DNA of 64,000 nt from Pseudorhodoplanes sp. (GCA_019187085.1 JABARS010000021.1:56589-120588), one strand, 5' to 3'; counted from the stretch's first letter, positions 8,780 through 18,160 are shown. Numbers and translations are program-made. Notes: generated by a model not told the origin, from the letters alone.

Positions 8780-9319
8780 ATTCGTCGCCCGATGAGAACG
8801 ACGCCGCCCGTCCAGAAGGACGGCCCCCGCGTCAACGAGGAGATTCGCGTCCGCGAGGTGCAACTGATCGATCACACCGGCCACAATCACGGAGTGATCG
8901 AGACGCAGAAAGCCCTCAGTATGGCTCAGGAAGCCAATCTCGACCTCGTCGAGATTTCTCCCAACAACACCCCGCCGGTCGTGAAGATTCTCGATTACGG
9001 CAAATACAAATACCAGGCGCAGAAGAAGGCCGCCGAGGCCCGCAAGAAGCAGAAGGTCGTCGAGATCAAGGAAATCAAGTTCCGTCCGATGATCGACGAC
9101 CACGATTATGACGTGAAGATGCGTTCGATGCTCCGCTTCTTCGAGGAAGGCGACAAGGTCAAGGTGACCCTGCGCTTTCGCGGCCGCGAGCTTGCGCACC
9201 AGGAGCTGGGCACCAGGCTGCTGAACCGGGTCAAGGAAGATACCGGCAAGATCGCCAAGGTCGAGCAGGAGCCCAAATTCGAAGGCCGCCAGATGGTTAT
9301 GGTCCTGGCGCCAAGGTGA
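8780..9319 (+). CDS. infC: Translation initiation factor IF-3 with AUU start codon
   Basis: A 179-residue IF-3, which binds the 30S subunit, prevents premature 50S joining and checks the start codon. The sequence is typical throughout: [18 protein letters not shown] near the N-terminus, the basic [15 protein letters not shown] linker, and the C-terminal [13 protein letters not shown] region. The first ATG is at 8792, but an in-frame ATT at 8780 gives the N-terminus (M)[10 protein letters not shown], which fits alphaproteobacterial IF-3 proteins as I know them. AGGAG at 8766-8770 lies nine bases before the ATT. In E. coli infC starts with AUU and IF-3 uses this to repress its own synthesis; the same control is likely here. 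Its end overlaps the opposite-strand methyltransferase by 23 bases. Confidence 0.95.
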   Translation: MRRPMRTTPPVQKDGPRVNEEIRVREVQLIDHTGHNHGVIETQKALSMAQEANLDLVEISPNNTPPVVKILDYGKYKYQAQKKAAEARKKQKVVEIKEIKFRPMIDDHDYDVKMRSMLRFFEEGDKVKVTLRFRGRELAHQELGTRLLNRVKEDTGKIAKVEQEPKFEGRQMVMVLAPR

Positions 9320-10283
9320 GATGGCGCCGGTCGGCGCGCGCGCGTTTGTGTGCCGCAGTGCCGTGCCGGCCCAGAACGTTGGTCCCGATGGTCCAGGGCT
9401 TGTTGGCGCCACTGACGACGTTGACAAGCTTCTGGATCGGCAGCCGCCCGATCTCCGTGCGCGAGCGCGAGACGAAAAGATCGGCGTGATAGAGCCCCTC
9501 GGTCTCGTGGCCGAGCGTGTCGATCCCCCGCCGTTCGACCGCCGCGACCGCGGCTTCCATTTCCGCGCGATTGGCGAAACGCCGCTGCACGAACGTGGCG
9601 CCTTCGAACTGCTCCGTCTGCAATTCGTATTGCGCGAGCGTGGCCGCGATCTTGTCGTAGGGGAACATGCGCAGCACGAACGAGGCGACCCAGGCCGGGC
9701 GGCCGCGGCGCGACAGAGCGGCAAGCCGCTCGAAGGTCTTGCTGGTCACATAGCCGACGCAGCCGGTCGAGACGATAAGGTCGACGTCGGCCAGCGCGTC
9801 CGCCGCCTCCGGCGTCGGATCGCCGCTCTCCAGATCGATCGCAAATCCGAGATCAACGGTGCCGCAGGCCTGCGCGTAGCTGACGGCGTTCTGCGAGATG
9901 TCGAGACCGATCACGCGCACGTTGCGATGCTTCGGCCATGACCGGTAGAAGGCGCGGTCAAGCTCCAGCATTTCGTCGCTGGTCAGCGGCTGCAGCGCGG
10001 GCGCCGTATAGCGCTCGCGCAGCATGTCGTAGCCGAGCGCATATTTCATCAGCGCGCCGTTGACCCCGTACGAGGAGCCGAGGTCGAGCACGGTCACCGG
10101 CTCGAACTGGGTTTCGGCGCGCGCGCGGATGAGCTGGGCGAAAACCGGCTGCGCGAGATGCGGAATGATGTAATCGAGCTGGCCGAGATAGCTGAAATAA
10201 AGGCGAGGGTCCTTTTCGATATAGATCTGATCGAAATTCGCTTTTCCCTCGTTGAGATCGGAAAATTTAATCGATTGCTGCAT
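9297..10283 (-). CDS. SAM-dependent methyltransferase, function unknown
   Basis: A 328-residue class I methyltransferase-like protein. The SAM-binding motif [16 protein letters not shown] lies in the first third, and a later VIGLDIS strand with acidic end fits the second motif. The substrate is not recognisable. The ATG at 10283 is chosen over upstream codons because GGAAGGAT lies seven bases before it. The 3' end runs 23 bases into the end of infC on the other strand. Upstream lies the long noncoding stretch shared with rpmI. No operon partner is visible. Confidence 0.7.
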   Translation of the reverse strand: MQQSIKFSDLNEGKANFDQIYIEKDPRLYFSYLGQLDYIIPHLAQPVFAQLIRARAETQFEPVTVLDLGSSYGVNGALMKYALGYDMLRERYTAPALQPLTSDEMLELDRAFYRSWPKHRNVRVIGLDISQNAVSYAQACGTVDLGFAIDLESGDPTPEAADALADVDLIVSTGCVGYVTSKTFERLAALSRRGRPAWVASFVLRMFPYDKIAATLAQYELQTEQFEGATFVQRRFANRAEMEAAVAAVERRGIDTLGHETEGLYHADLFVSRSRTEIGRLPIQKLVNVVSGANKPWTIGTNVLGRHGTAAHKRARADRRHLTLAPGP

Positions 10284-10658
10284 GCACGAATCCTTCCACG
10301 TAGGCGCGTTGGCGGCGCGCGATTTATTCGGCTCCATGAGGTTGATCGCTGAAAATTATATTCGCCGGGGGCAGCCGTCACAATGAAGCGCGGCCTTCAT
10401 TTCGGCGCGAAGTCGCCCAAATGACTCCGCCCGTTGCGGCAAATTGGCACACTTTGGCCATCGCGGCTGCAATCGGAGACGGCCCGGCCTGCACCCGCGG
10501 GCCCCCTCCTCGGGCTTCAAGGCCCGGGCGGTCAGCGGCCGGGAGCGACCGCTCCGAATTCCGGGTCCGGCCGGAACGGGCGGCGACCCACCCCGCGCCC
10601 CGGGCGGGTGAAGATCGCTTTTGCCGGGCCGAAAAACGCCCCGGAAAGCTCCGGCACG

Positions 10659-10681
10659 GGTCCGGCGGGACCCGCCGGACC
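10659..10681. other. Near-perfect GC palindrome upstream of rpmI
   Basis: GTCCGGCGGG and CCCGCCGGAC flank a single A at 10670 (10660-10680), and one further G-C pair extends the dyad to 10659-10681. As RNA it would form a stem of about ten pairs. No T-run follows on either strand. It lies upstream of the proposed rpmI promoter, so it could be a protein-binding site rather than part of the leader. Confidence 0.6.
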
Positions 10682-10711
10682 GGTCATTCGGCGGCCAAAA
10701 CCGGCTCCCGG

Positions 10712-10740
10712 TTGTCTTTTCCGGACCGCTCTGCCATAAA
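10712..10740 (+). promoter_or_regulatory. Candidate promoter for rpmI-rplT
   Basis: TTGTCT at 10712-10717 and CATAAA at 10735-10740 are separated by exactly 17 bases. Both are fair matches to sigma-70 boxes, and the position suits rpmI-rplT transcription with a leader of about 130 bases. Confidence 0.4.
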
Positions 10741-10880
10741 CCGCGCCTTCGCGCCGCCCGGCTGATCAAGGGCTGCCGTGGCGGCGCAGATCGCTCATTT
10801 CGAGCTTCGCTCACAGACGAGCACCGGCCGGCCAGCGCGGGCCTCTCCCGCGCCGCAGGTCTACCTATGAGGAGAGCCAA

Positions 10881-11081
10881 ATGCCCAAGATGAAGACCAA
10901 GTCAGGCGCCAAGAAGCGCTTCAAGATCACCGGTACGGGCAAGGTCAAGGCCGCCCAGGCCGGCAAGCGCCACGGCATGATCAAGCGGACCACCAAGCAG
11001 ATCCGCCAGCTTCGCGGCACGCACGTCCTGTTCAAATCGGACGGCGACAACATCAAGAAATACTTCCTGCCGAACGGCTGA
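10881..11081 (+). CDS. rpmI: 50S ribosomal protein L35
   Basis: A 66-residue, strongly basic ribosomal protein of the large subunit. The sequence [20 protein letters not shown] and the KRHGMI region are typical of L35, and the length is normal. AGGAGA lies about five bases before the ATG. rplT follows 37 bases later, the usual order. In many bacteria L20 represses this operon by binding the leader mRNA; a long leader is present here, but I cannot identify the L20 site. Confidence 0.97.
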   Translation: MPKMKTKSGAKKRFKITGTGKVKAAQAGKRHGMIKRTTKQIRQLRGTHVLFKSDGDNIKKYFLPNG

Positions 11082-11118
11082 CGCCCGGCACTTATCGTTA
11101 CCGCGAAGGAGATCAGTC

Positions 11119-11499
11119 ATGGCTCGCGTCAAGCGCGGCGTCACTGCGCACGCCAAGCACAAGAAAGTCTTCAAGGCCGCCAAGGGTTTCTACGGCCGCC
11201 GCAAGAACACCATCCGCGTCGCCAAGCAGGCGGTCGACAAGGCCAACCAGTACGCCTATCGCGACCGCAAGCGCCGCAAGCGAACCTTCCGCGCGCTGTG
11301 GATCCAGCGCCTGAACGCCGCCGTGCGGCCGTTCGGCATCACCTACAGCCGCTTCATCGCCGGCCTCGACAAGGCCGGCATCCTGGTCGATCGCAAGGTG
11401 CTGTCCGATCTCGCCATCCGCGAGCCGGCGGCGTTCCAGGCGATCGTGGAGAAGGCGAAGTCGGCGTTGCCGGCGCAGCCGCAGGCGGCGAAGGCTTAA
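11119..11499 (+). CDS. rplT: 50S ribosomal protein L20
   Basis: A 126-residue large-subunit protein that binds 23S rRNA early in assembly. It begins [19 protein letters not shown] and contains the expected [20 protein letters not shown] region. It is a few residues longer than the usual 118 because of an alanine/proline-rich tail ([11 protein letters not shown]). A good ribosome binding site (GAAGGAG) precedes the ATG. It is the second gene of rpmI-rplT, and the phenylalanyl-tRNA synthetase genes follow after a palindromic repeat. Confidence 0.97.
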   Translation: MARVKRGVTAHAKHKKVFKAAKGFYGRRKNTIRVAKQAVDKANQYAYRDRKRRKRTFRALWIQRLNAAVRPFGITYSRFIAGLDKAGILVDRKVLSDLAIREPAAFQAIVEKAKSALPAQPQAAKA

Positions 11500-11507
11500 T
11501 CACAGCC

Positions 11508-11594
11508 GTCATGGCCGGGCCTGACCCGGCCATCCCGATCAGGCGGGCACGGTGCCAACCTAAGCGGGATGCGCGGGACGAGCCCGCGCATGAC
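11508..11594. repeat. Nested palindromic repeat between rplT and pheS
   Basis: Two perfect hairpins with nine-base stems and five-base loops: ATGGCCGGG/CCCGGCCAT (11511-11533) and ATGCGCGGG/CCCGCGCAT (11569-11591). The outer ends CGTCAT and ATGACG are also complementary, so the whole element is an inverted repeat. It resembles the interspersed palindromic elements of Bradyrhizobium-type genomes (family knowledge). It may act as a terminator or processing site between rplT and pheS. Confidence 0.75.
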
Positions 11595-11613
11595 GCCGAG
11601 AGTGGTGACACTC

Positions 11614-12696
11614 ATGTCCGATATCGCGAAACTTGAATCCGAAATCCTCAAAGCGGTCACCGCCGCCGCCGACGAGGCGGCGCTGGAAGCGGTGCGCGTC
11701 GCCGCGCTCGGCAAGAAAGGCTCGATCTCCGAACTGCTCGCCACGCTCGGCAAGATGCCGCCGGAGGAGCGCAAGACCAAAGGGCCGCTGATCAACGGCC
11801 TCAAGGATCGCGTCACCGCGGTCATCGCCGGGAAGAAGGCCGGGCTTGCGGCAAGCACCCTCGATGCGCGGCTGACCAGCGAGACGCTCGACGTCACGCT
11901 GCCGGTGCGCGAGGCCGCGACGGAGACCGGGCGCATCCATCCGATCAGCCAGGTCATCGACGAACTCACCGCGATCTTCGCCGACATGGGCTTCTCGGTC
12001 GCCGAGGGTCCGGACATCGAGACCGACGACTACAACTTCACCAGGCTCAATTTTCCCGAAGGCCATCCGGCGCGGGAGATGCACGACACCTTCTATTTCA
12101 ACCCGAAAGCCGACGGCTCGCGCATGCTGCTGCGCACGCACACCTCGCCGGTGCAGGTGCGCACCATGCTGAGCCAGAAGCCGCCGGTCCGCGTCATCTG
12201 CCCGGGCCGCACCTATCGCAGCGACTCCGACCAGACGCACACGCCGATGTTCCATCAGGTCGAGGGGCTCGTGATCGACAAGAGCTCGCATCTCGGCCAC
12301 TTGAAATGGATCCTCGAGGAATTCTGCAAGGCGTTCTTCGAGGTGGACAGCGTCAAGATGCGCTTCCGCCCTTCCTTCTTCCCGTTCACCGAGCCCTCGC
12401 TCGAAGTCGACATCCAGTGCCGCCGCGACAAGGGCGAGATCCGCTTCGGCGAAGGCGAGGACTGGCTGGAGATTCTCGGCTGCGGCATGGTGCATCCGAA
12501 CGTGCTGCGGAATTGCGGGCTCGATCCGGACGAGTATCAGGGCTTCGCCTGGGGCATGGGGATCGACCGCATCGCCATGCTCAAATACGGCATGCCGGAC
12601 CTGCGTCCCTTCTTCGAGGCGGACGTGCGCTGGCTGTCGCATTACGGCTTCCGGCCGCTCGATTTCCCGACGCTGGCGGGAGGCTTGAGTGCGTGA
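11614..12696 (+). CDS. pheS: Phenylalanyl-tRNA synthetase alpha subunit
   Basis: A 360-residue class II aminoacyl-tRNA synthetase subunit that, with PheT, forms the alpha2-beta2 enzyme charging tRNA-Phe. The N-terminal coiled coil (residues about 1-90) is followed by the catalytic domain with [19 protein letters not shown] and the class II motifs, including [32 protein letters not shown] and the C-terminal [13 protein letters not shown]. The ATG at 11614 is used because conserved sequence begins there; an ATG at 11569 lies inside the palindromic repeat. The DUF559 gene separates it from pheT. Confidence 0.97.
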   Translation: MSDIAKLESEILKAVTAAADEAALEAVRVAALGKKGSISELLATLGKMPPEERKTKGPLINGLKDRVTAVIAGKKAGLAASTLDARLTSETLDVTLPVREAATETGRIHPISQVIDELTAIFADMGFSVAEGPDIETDDYNFTRLNFPEGHPAREMHDTFYFNPKADGSRMLLRTHTSPVQVRTMLSQKPPVRVICPGRTYRSDSDQTHTPMFHQVEGLVIDKSSHLGHLKWILEEFCKAFFEVDSVKMRFRPSFFPFTEPSLEVDIQCRRDKGEIRFGEGEDWLEILGCGMVHPNVLRNCGLDPDEYQGFAWGMGIDRIAMLKYGMPDLRPFFEADVRWLSHYGFRPLDFPTLAGGLSA

Positions 12697-12731
12697 CGCG
12701 GAGAAAAACAGCACGGCAGCCACGGCCTGTT

Positions 12732-12769
12732 CCCTCCCCCGCAAGCGGGGGAGGGTTAGGGAGGGGGCG
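12732..12769. repeat. GC palindrome, left copy flanking the DUF559 gene
   Basis: CCCTCCCCCGC (12732-12742) and GCGGGGGAGGG (12745-12755) form a perfect 11-base stem around AA. A TTAGGGAGGGGGC tail follows, and its GGGAGGGGG serves as the ribosome binding site of the DUF559 gene. An inverted copy lies at 13145-13183, and related copies lie between dnaJ and dnaK. Confidence 0.85.
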
Positions 12770-13216
12770 GTGAACAACGTACCGAAGCAACTGGAATGGC
12801 ACGTCACCAAAATAGCAAGAGCGCGCGCGCGATCGCTCCGCCGCGACTCCACTGACGCGGAGCGCATCATTTGGAATGCACTTCGTGCGCACCGATTGGG
12901 AGGGGTGAGTTTCCGCCGGCAGACACCGATCGGACCCTACGTCGCAGACTTCGTTTGCCATACCGCGAAACTCGTCATCGAGATTGACGGTGGACAGCAT
13001 TTTGAACCCGCTCACATGAAGCACGATGCCCGCCGGGCGGCCTATCTATCCGCCAAAGGTTTCCGGACGCTTCGTTTCAACAATTATGACGTGATGACTA
13101 ATCGGCAGGGCGTTCTGGAAACGATTGCGGCGGCGATTGAAGCATCCCCCTCCCCACCCCTCCCCCGCTTGCGGGGAAGGGAGCCGGCTGCGGCTCGTGG
13201 CGAGACACGATCATGA
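12770..13216 (+). CDS. DUF559 (Vsr/PD-(D/E)XK-like) endonuclease-domain protein inserted between pheS and pheT
   Basis: A 148-residue protein of the DUF559 family, related to very-short-patch-repair-like nucleases. Likely catalytic residues are Asp60 in YVADFVC and Glu71/Asp73 in [10 protein letters not shown]; Glu31 (ERIIWNALR) fits the N-terminal position. The biological role of the family is unclear. A GTG at 12770 is chosen because the palindrome just upstream supplies GGGAGGGGG. The last ~24 residues are encoded by the right-hand palindrome ([13 protein letters not shown]), so the gene reads through the repeat. Its TGA (13214-13216) overlaps the pheT ATG at 13213. A potentially mobile unit, though no transposase or target duplication is visible. 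Confidence 0.8.
   Translation: MNNVPKQLEWHVTKIARARARSLRRDSTDAERIIWNALRAHRLGGVSFRRQTPIGPYVADFVCHTAKLVIEIDGGQHFEPAHMKHDARRAAYLSAKGFRTLRFNNYDVMTNRQGVLETIAAAIEASPSPPLPRLRGREPAAARGETRS
13145..13183. repeat. GC palindrome, right (inverted) copy flanking the DUF559 gene
   Basis: CCCCCTCCCCACCCCTCCC leads into a CTCCCCCGC-TT-GCGGGGAAGGGAG hairpin. Compared with the copy at 12732 it is in the opposite orientation and slightly diverged (GCGGGGAAGGG instead of GCGGGGGAGGG). It lies inside the 3' coding end of the DUF559 gene. Confidence 0.8.
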
Positions 13217-15630
13217 AATTCACCCTCTCCTGGCTGAAGGATCATCTGGACACCGACGCGTCGGTCGCCGAGATCGCCGACAAGCTCACCATGATCGGGC
13301 TCGAGGTGGAGGCGCTCGAGGACAAGGGCAAGCAGCTCGCGCCCTTCGTCATCGCCAAAGTGCTCGACGCCAAGCAGCATCCCAATGCCGACCGCCTGCG
13401 CGTGTGCATGGTCGATATCGGCGACGGCAAGCCGGTGCAGGTCGTCTGCGGCGCGCCCAATGCCCGTACCGGCATGATCGGGGTGTTCTCGCCGCCCGGC
13501 AGCTACATCCCCGGCAAGGACATCACGCTCGGCGTCGGCACGATCCGCGGCGTGGAGAGCCGCGGCATGCTGGTCTCCGAGGCGGAGCTGAAAATCTCCG
13601 ACGACCACGAGGGCATCATCGAATTGCCGGCCGACGCCCCGCTCGGCGCGCCGTACGCCAAATATGCCGGCCTCGACGACGCGGTGATCGAGATCAACCT
13701 GACGCCGAACCGCCCCGACTGCACCGGCGTCAACGGCATCGCGCGCGATCTCGGCGCGACCGAGATCGGCAAGTACAAGGAAAACACGCCCAAGCCGGTC
13801 AAGGGCGCGTTCCCCTGCCCGGTGACGGTGACGCTCGATTTCGGATCGACGCCCTCGCTGTGCCCGGCCTTCGCGCTGCGCCTCGTCAGGGGCGTCAGGA
13901 ACGGCCCCTCGCCCGACTGGCTGCAGAAGCGCCTGCGCGCCATCGGCCTGCGGCCGATCAATGCGCTGGTCGACATCACGAACTTCATGACCTATGACCG
14001 CGGCCGCCCGCTGCACGTCTTCGACGCCGCCAAGGTGCGCGGCAATCTCACCGTACGCCGCGCCAAGAAGGGCGAGAGCCTGCTCGCGCTCGACGGCAAG
14101 ACCTATACGCTCGACGAGACGATCTGCGTGATCGCCGACGACAAGGGCGTGGAATCGCTCGCCGGCATCATGGGCGGCGAGGAGAGCGGCTGCTCGGAAG
14201 CCACCACCGACGTGCTGATCGAGTCGGCCTTGTGGGACCCGCTCAATGTGGCGCAGACCGGCCGCAAGCTCGGCATCAATTCCGACGCGCGCTACCGCTT
14301 CGAGCGCGGCGTCGATCCGGCCTTCACCGTGCCCGGCCTCGATCTCGCGACCCAGATGGTGATCGAACTGTGCGGCGGCACGGCCTCGAAAGCCGTCGTC
14401 GCGGGCGATGTGCGCGGCCCGGACAAGATCGTCGATTTCCCGATCGACGAGACAAGTCGTCTGTCCGGCCTCGACATCCCGCAGGCCGAGATGAAGCGCA
14501 TCCTCGCGCATCTGGGATTCTTCGTCGCCGGCTCCGGCAAGTCGGTGAAAGTCGCGGTGCCGTCGTGGCGCCCGGACGTCGAGGGCAAGGCCGACATCGT
14601 CGAGGAGATCGTGCGCATCGCCGGCGTCGATCGCGTGCCGGCCGCCGAATTCCCGCGCGGCGAAGCGCCCCGCAAGCCGGTGCTGACCGTAGCCCAACTG
14701 CGCACGCGCAAGGCCAAGCGCGCGCTCGCCGGCCGCGGCCTGGTCGAGGCCGTGACCTGGTCGTTCATCGCCAAACCGCATGCCGAACTGTTCGGCGGCG
14801 GCGAGGCTGCGCTCGCGCTCGCCAATCCGATTGCCTCCGATCTGTCGGATATGCGGCCGAGCCTGCTTCCCGGCCTGATCGCGTCGGCACAGCGCAACGC
14901 CGATCGCGGCTTCCCCGATTCCGGGCTGTTCGAAGTCGGCCAGATTTTCCGCGGCGATGCACCCGCCGACCAGTTCACCGCCGCCTCCGGCGTGCGGCGC
15001 GGGCTCTCCAGCGCAACCGGTATCGGCCGCCACTGGTCGAACGGCGCAAAGCCCGCCGACGTCTTCGACGTGAAGGCCGATGCGCTCACCGCGCTCGCGG
15101 CCGCCGGCGCGCCGGCGCAGGCGCTGCAGATCGTGCCGGGCGGACCCGCCTGGTTCCATCCCGGCCGCTCGGCCACGATCCAGATCGGCCCGCAGAATGT
15201 TCTCGGCCATTTCGGCGAGCTGCATCCGCGCACGCTGCAGGCGCTCGATGTCGAAGGCCCGCTGGTCGCCTTCGAGACGATCCTGGAGCGCATCCCCGAG
15301 CCGAAGGCGCGCGCGACGCGCACCAAGCCGCTGCTCGATCTGTCGCCGTTCCAGCCGGTGACGCGCGATTTCGCGTTCCTCGTCGGCCGCGCCGTCAAGG
15401 CCGCCGACATCGTGCGCGCCGCGCAGAATGTCGACAGGAAGCTGATCACCGGCGTCGCGATCTTCGACGTCTATGAGGGCAAGGGCATCGATCCCGACAA
15501 GAAGTCGGTCGCGATCGCGGTGACGATCCAGCCGCGCGAAAAGACGCTGACCGATGCGGAGATCGATGCGCTGTCGGCGAAGATCGTCGCCGAGGTCGCC
15601 AAGCGCACCGGCGGCGAACTGCGCGCCTGA
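13213..15630 (+). CDS. pheT: Phenylalanyl-tRNA synthetase beta subunit
   Basis: An 805-residue beta subunit, normal length, that completes the phenylalanyl-tRNA synthetase and carries editing of mischarged Tyr. Domains in order: tRNA-binding EMAP-like domain (about 40-150, [21 protein letters not shown]), B3/B4 editing domain (about 215-390), B5 (about 400-470), catalytic-like core, and the C-terminal anticodon-binding FDX-ACB domain (about 710-804, [12 protein letters not shown]). The ATG at 13213 overlaps the DUF559 stop codon (ATGA). Only a weak ribosome binding site (GGCGAG) is present, so translation may depend on coupling to the inserted gene. Confidence 0.97.
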   Translation: MKFTLSWLKDHLDTDASVAEIADKLTMIGLEVEALEDKGKQLAPFVIAKVLDAKQHPNADRLRVCMVDIGDGKPVQVVCGAPNARTGMIGVFSPPGSYIPGKDITLGVGTIRGVESRGMLVSEAELKISDDHEGIIELPADAPLGAPYAKYAGLDDAVIEINLTPNRPDCTGVNGIARDLGATEIGKYKENTPKPVKGAFPCPVTVTLDFGSTPSLCPAFALRLVRGVRNGPSPDWLQKRLRAIGLRPINALVDITNFMTYDRGRPLHVFDAAKVRGNLTVRRAKKGESLLALDGKTYTLDETICVIADDKGVESLAGIMGGEESGCSEATTDVLIESALWDPLNVAQTGRKLGINSDARYRFERGVDPAFTVPGLDLATQMVIELCGGTASKAVVAGDVRGPDKIVDFPIDETSRLSGLDIPQAEMKRILAHLGFFVAGSGKSVKVAVPSWRPDVEGKADIVEEIVRIAGVDRVPAAEFPRGEAPRKPVLTVAQLRTRKAKRALAGRGLVEAVTWSFIAKPHAELFGGGEAALALANPIASDLSDMRPSLLPGLIASAQRNADRGFPDSGLFEVGQIFRGDAPADQFTAASGVRRGLSSATGIGRHWSNGAKPADVFDVKADALTALAAAGAPAQALQIVPGGPAWFHPGRSATIQIGPQNVLGHFGELHPRTLQALDVEGPLVAFETILERIPEPKARATRTKPLLDLSPFQPVTRDFAFLVGRAVKAADIVRAAQNVDRKLITGVAIFDVYEGKGIDPDKKSVAIAVTIQPREKTLTDAEIDALSAKIVAEVAKRTGGELRA

Positions 15631-15660
15631 GCGCGCGTCTTTACGCCTTCGCCTCCGCTC

Positions 15661-17037
15661 TCAGCGGCGTCGCGGTTGACGCCGCTCGGCCGGCTGCGGT
15701 TGCGGCTTGGGGCCGATCCCGAACAGGCGCAGCGCCGCGGCGGCGGCACGCTCCCCGGATTCCCAGGCGCCGGCGACCGTGCCCCATTGCGTCTCGTGCA
15801 CGGCTTCGCCCGCAAAGAAGACGCGGTCGCGATGGGGCTCCATCAGGATGCGGCGGGAGCCCTGCGCGCCGACAGCGGCGGTGGCGAATGCGCCCATGAT
15901 CCAGGGATCGCCGCTCCATTGCGTGACATGGCTGCGGCGAAGGCGGCTGCCGACATCGACGCCGTAAAGACCCGACAGCCAGCTCACCGCGAACTCGGTC
16001 ATCGCGCGCGGACCGCGCGCGGACAGCGTGCGTCCGAAGCGGCCGCCGACGTCCACGTAGCACAGCTCGCTGCCATTGACGTTGGCGAGCAGCGCCGCGG
16101 TCCGCTCGTCCTCGGCGCGCTCCATCACCAGATCGTCGCGCTGCAGATCGAGCGGATTGCCCGGCAGCTCCAGAATGATGCGCTCGTAATGGCCGGGCGA
16201 GAGCCTGACGAGAGCGTCGGCCTGGCGCTTGGGCAGTTCGGGCGCGAATTTGATCTTGCCGCTCGCCAGCACGCCGGTCGATGCGGTCACGATCGCCGCC
16301 CGCGCCGTCAGCCGGCCCCTTGCGGTGGCGATGTCCACGTTCGAACGCCCAAAGGCGTTGATCTCGGTGACGGCGGCCGCGCGCTCGAGCGGGATGTTCG
16401 TCGCCAGCTTCTCGACCAGCGCGCCGAGCCCCTGACGGCAGAAGGCGTCGATATTGCGCGAGACGGATTTGGCCAAGTCCGCCGCCGACATCTCGACGAG
16501 ATCGCGGCTGCAACTGAACGGACCCATGTAAAACTCGATCGCCGGCCGCAGGATGCCGAGATCCTTCGGCAGCGCCTGCGCGCAGGACAGGTCGGCCTTG
16601 CCGGCCGCCGCATCGGTGATGGCGCGATCGCAGCGCACGAGCGCGGCGAGGAAATCCTCAAGCTCGCCCTCGCGGGCATTGCGCCGCCCGATGCGCAGGC
16701 GCTGGCCGCGCGACGCCGGATAGACATCCATCCCGTGCGCCGGCCCGAGCCGCGCCACCGGATTGTTATCGACGTTGTAGAACCAGCACGCGCCGAAATC
16801 GCAGGGCACGCCGAACGCCGCAATATCGGTCCGGCAACGCCCGCCGATGCGCTCCGCCGCTTCCAGCACGACGACGCTGCGGCCCGCGGCAACGATGCGG
16901 CGCGCCGCCGCGATCCCGGCCGCACCCGCGCCCACCACCGCGACATCCACCGTGGCCGGCAAAGCGCGCGCGAACGAGGGAGACAACGCGGCGCCGACCG
17001 TCGCGCCGATAAACGAACGTCGGGTCAGTGATGTCAT
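15661..17037 (-). CDS. Tat-exported flavin-containing amine oxidase
   Basis: A 458-residue FAD-dependent oxidase of the monoamine/polyamine oxidase type. The N-terminus has a twin-arginine signal (TRRSFIGATVGAALSP), so the folded, FAD-loaded protein is probably exported to the periplasm. The FAD-binding GAGAAG motif is followed by VVLEAAERIGGRCRT. The C-terminal FAD motif reads RVFFAGEAVHETQWGTVAGAW. The ATG at 17037 is chosen because the Tat signal begins there. A proline/glutamine/arginine-rich tail ends the protein. The gene is divergent from the papain-fold gene. The amine substrate is unknown. Confidence 0.85.
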   Translation of the reverse strand: MTSLTRRSFIGATVGAALSPSFARALPATVDVAVVGAGAAGIAAARRIVAAGRSVVVLEAAERIGGRCRTDIAAFGVPCDFGACWFYNVDNNPVARLGPAHGMDVYPASRGQRLRIGRRNAREGELEDFLAALVRCDRAITDAAAGKADLSCAQALPKDLGILRPAIEFYMGPFSCSRDLVEMSAADLAKSVSRNIDAFCRQGLGALVEKLATNIPLERAAAVTEINAFGRSNVDIATARGRLTARAAIVTASTGVLASGKIKFAPELPKRQADALVRLSPGHYERIILELPGNPLDLQRDDLVMERAEDERTAALLANVNGSELCYVDVGGRFGRTLSARGPRAMTEFAVSWLSGLYGVDVGSRLRRSHVTQWSGDPWIMGAFATAAVGAQGSRRILMEPHRDRVFFAGEAVHETQWGTVAGAWESGERAAAAALRLFGIGPKPQPQPAERRQPRRR

Positions 17038-17219
17038 GGTTTCCAGATCGTTGCCGGTCCCGTCCTGATAGCGCGAAAAGCGGGGGTCCGGCAAACCTTA
17101 TGGCTAACGATGCGTCGCCGCGCACGCGGCAGCATGAACCAAATTGCAAGGGCTTCCGGCCTAGTTTGACCGACAGGAAGGCATGCGCAGAAAGTGCATG
17201 TGCGGGGCATTGCGAGACG

Positions 17220-18068
17220 ATGAGCATCGCGCTCGACGGCCTGGGGCACCTGATCGCCCGCTATCTCGAACGGCCGGTGGACGGTTACGAGCCATTCACG
17301 CCGAGCGACCCCGAGGCCTTGCGCGCCACGCTGAAGCCGGGCGACGTGCTGCTCGTCGAAGGCAACAGCCATATCTCCGGCGTCATCAAGTACCTCACGC
17401 AATCGACCTGGTCGCACGCTGCGCTCTATGTCGGGCGCATCGGCGATCGCGAAACCGCCGGCGGCGAGCCGCTCACGCTGGTCGAGGCCAATCTCGGCGA
17501 GGGCGTCGTCGCGGCTCCGCTGTCGAAATACGGGCGCTTCCATACCCGCATCTGCCGTCCGATCGGGCTGAGCGAGGAGGATTGCGCGCGCGTATGCGCC
17601 TTCGCCGCCGAGCGCATCGGCTTCGACTACGACCTGAAGAACATCATCGACCTGATGCGCTACCTGTTTCCGCTGCCGGTGCCGCAGCGCTGGCGCCGGC
17701 GCATGATCGCCATGGGCTCGGGCGATCCGACGCGGATCATCTGCTCGGCCCTGATCGCGCAGGCGTTCGAGCTGGTGCGCTATCCGATCCTGCCCAAGAT
17801 CACGCGGCTCGACAGCGAGGCGGCGCGCGAGGAAATCCTCGAAATCCGCCACTCCTCGCTCTATGCGCCGCGCGACTTCGACATCTCGCCCTATTTCGAG
17901 GTCGTCAAGCCGACCATCTCGAACGGCTTCGATTACCGGCGCGTGCAATGGGCCGATCTGGCGCCGGCCGCACGAAGCAAAGACGGCGCGCTCCCCTTGA
18001 TCGAGGATGCCGCGCCGCTCGACCCGGGTCACGCTGCCGGCCCGGCCGGGGCGCACCAGGGCGCCTGA
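17220..18068 (+). CDS. Permuted papain-fold (YiiX/YebB-like) amidase or hydrolase
   Basis: A 282-residue protein resembling the circularly permuted NlpC/P60-papain superfamily (YiiX/YebB type). In that fold the histidine precedes the cysteine, as seen here: His66 in STWSHAALYVG and Cys175 in RIICSALIAQAF, with Glu89 in VEAN as a possible third residue. GDVLLVEGN (41-49) is the usual opening strand. No signal peptide is visible. The C-terminal ~30 residues are alanine/proline-rich. The start is an ATG at 17220 with a weak ribosome binding site. Members are thought to cleave amide bonds in peptides or lipids; the substrate here is unknown. Confidence 0.75.
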   Translation: MSIALDGLGHLIARYLERPVDGYEPFTPSDPEALRATLKPGDVLLVEGNSHISGVIKYLTQSTWSHAALYVGRIGDRETAGGEPLTLVEANLGEGVVAAPLSKYGRFHTRICRPIGLSEEDCARVCAFAAERIGFDYDLKNIIDLMRYLFPLPVPQRWRRRMIAMGSGDPTRIICSALIAQAFELVRYPILPKITRLDSEAAREEILEIRHSSLYAPRDFDISPYFEVVKPTISNGFDYRRVQWADLAPAARSKDGALPLIEDAAPLDPGHAAGPAGAHQGA

Positions 18069-18160
18069 TTTTGCCCGGCGCCCTTGCCGGCGCTTTTGGC
18101 CCCCTTGCCGCCGCGTCCCGCGCTGACTAACTCTGCCGTTTTGAGGCGGAGGCCGTCCCC

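Larger units (their letters stand above)
10284..10880. other. Long noncoding region with GC-rich hairpins upstream of rpmI
   Basis: About 600 bases without a convincing gene, between the methyltransferase start (minus strand) and rpmI (plus strand). The sequence is very GC-rich and contains several simple hairpins: CGGGC/GCCCG at 10511-10526, GGAGC/GCTCC at 10542-10555, TTCCGG/CCGGAA at 10559-10576, and a longer one at 10659-10681. A candidate promoter for rpmI lies at 10712-10740, which would leave a leader of roughly 130 bases. Short open frames here show no family resemblance. It probably holds both divergent promoters and a ribosomal-protein leader. Confidence 0.6.

Noticed and set aside
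12689..12769. Earlier start of the DUF559 protein inside the pheS end
   Set aside because: It would translate through the left palindrome as low-complexity residues; the GTG at 12770 has a better ribosome binding site.
11560..12870. Long minus-strand open frame opposite pheS
   Set aside because: pheS is certain on the plus strand and the antisense product has no recognisable domain.
13084..15225. Long minus-strand open frame opposite pheT
   Set aside because: It mirrors the coding strand of a conserved gene and shows only biased composition.
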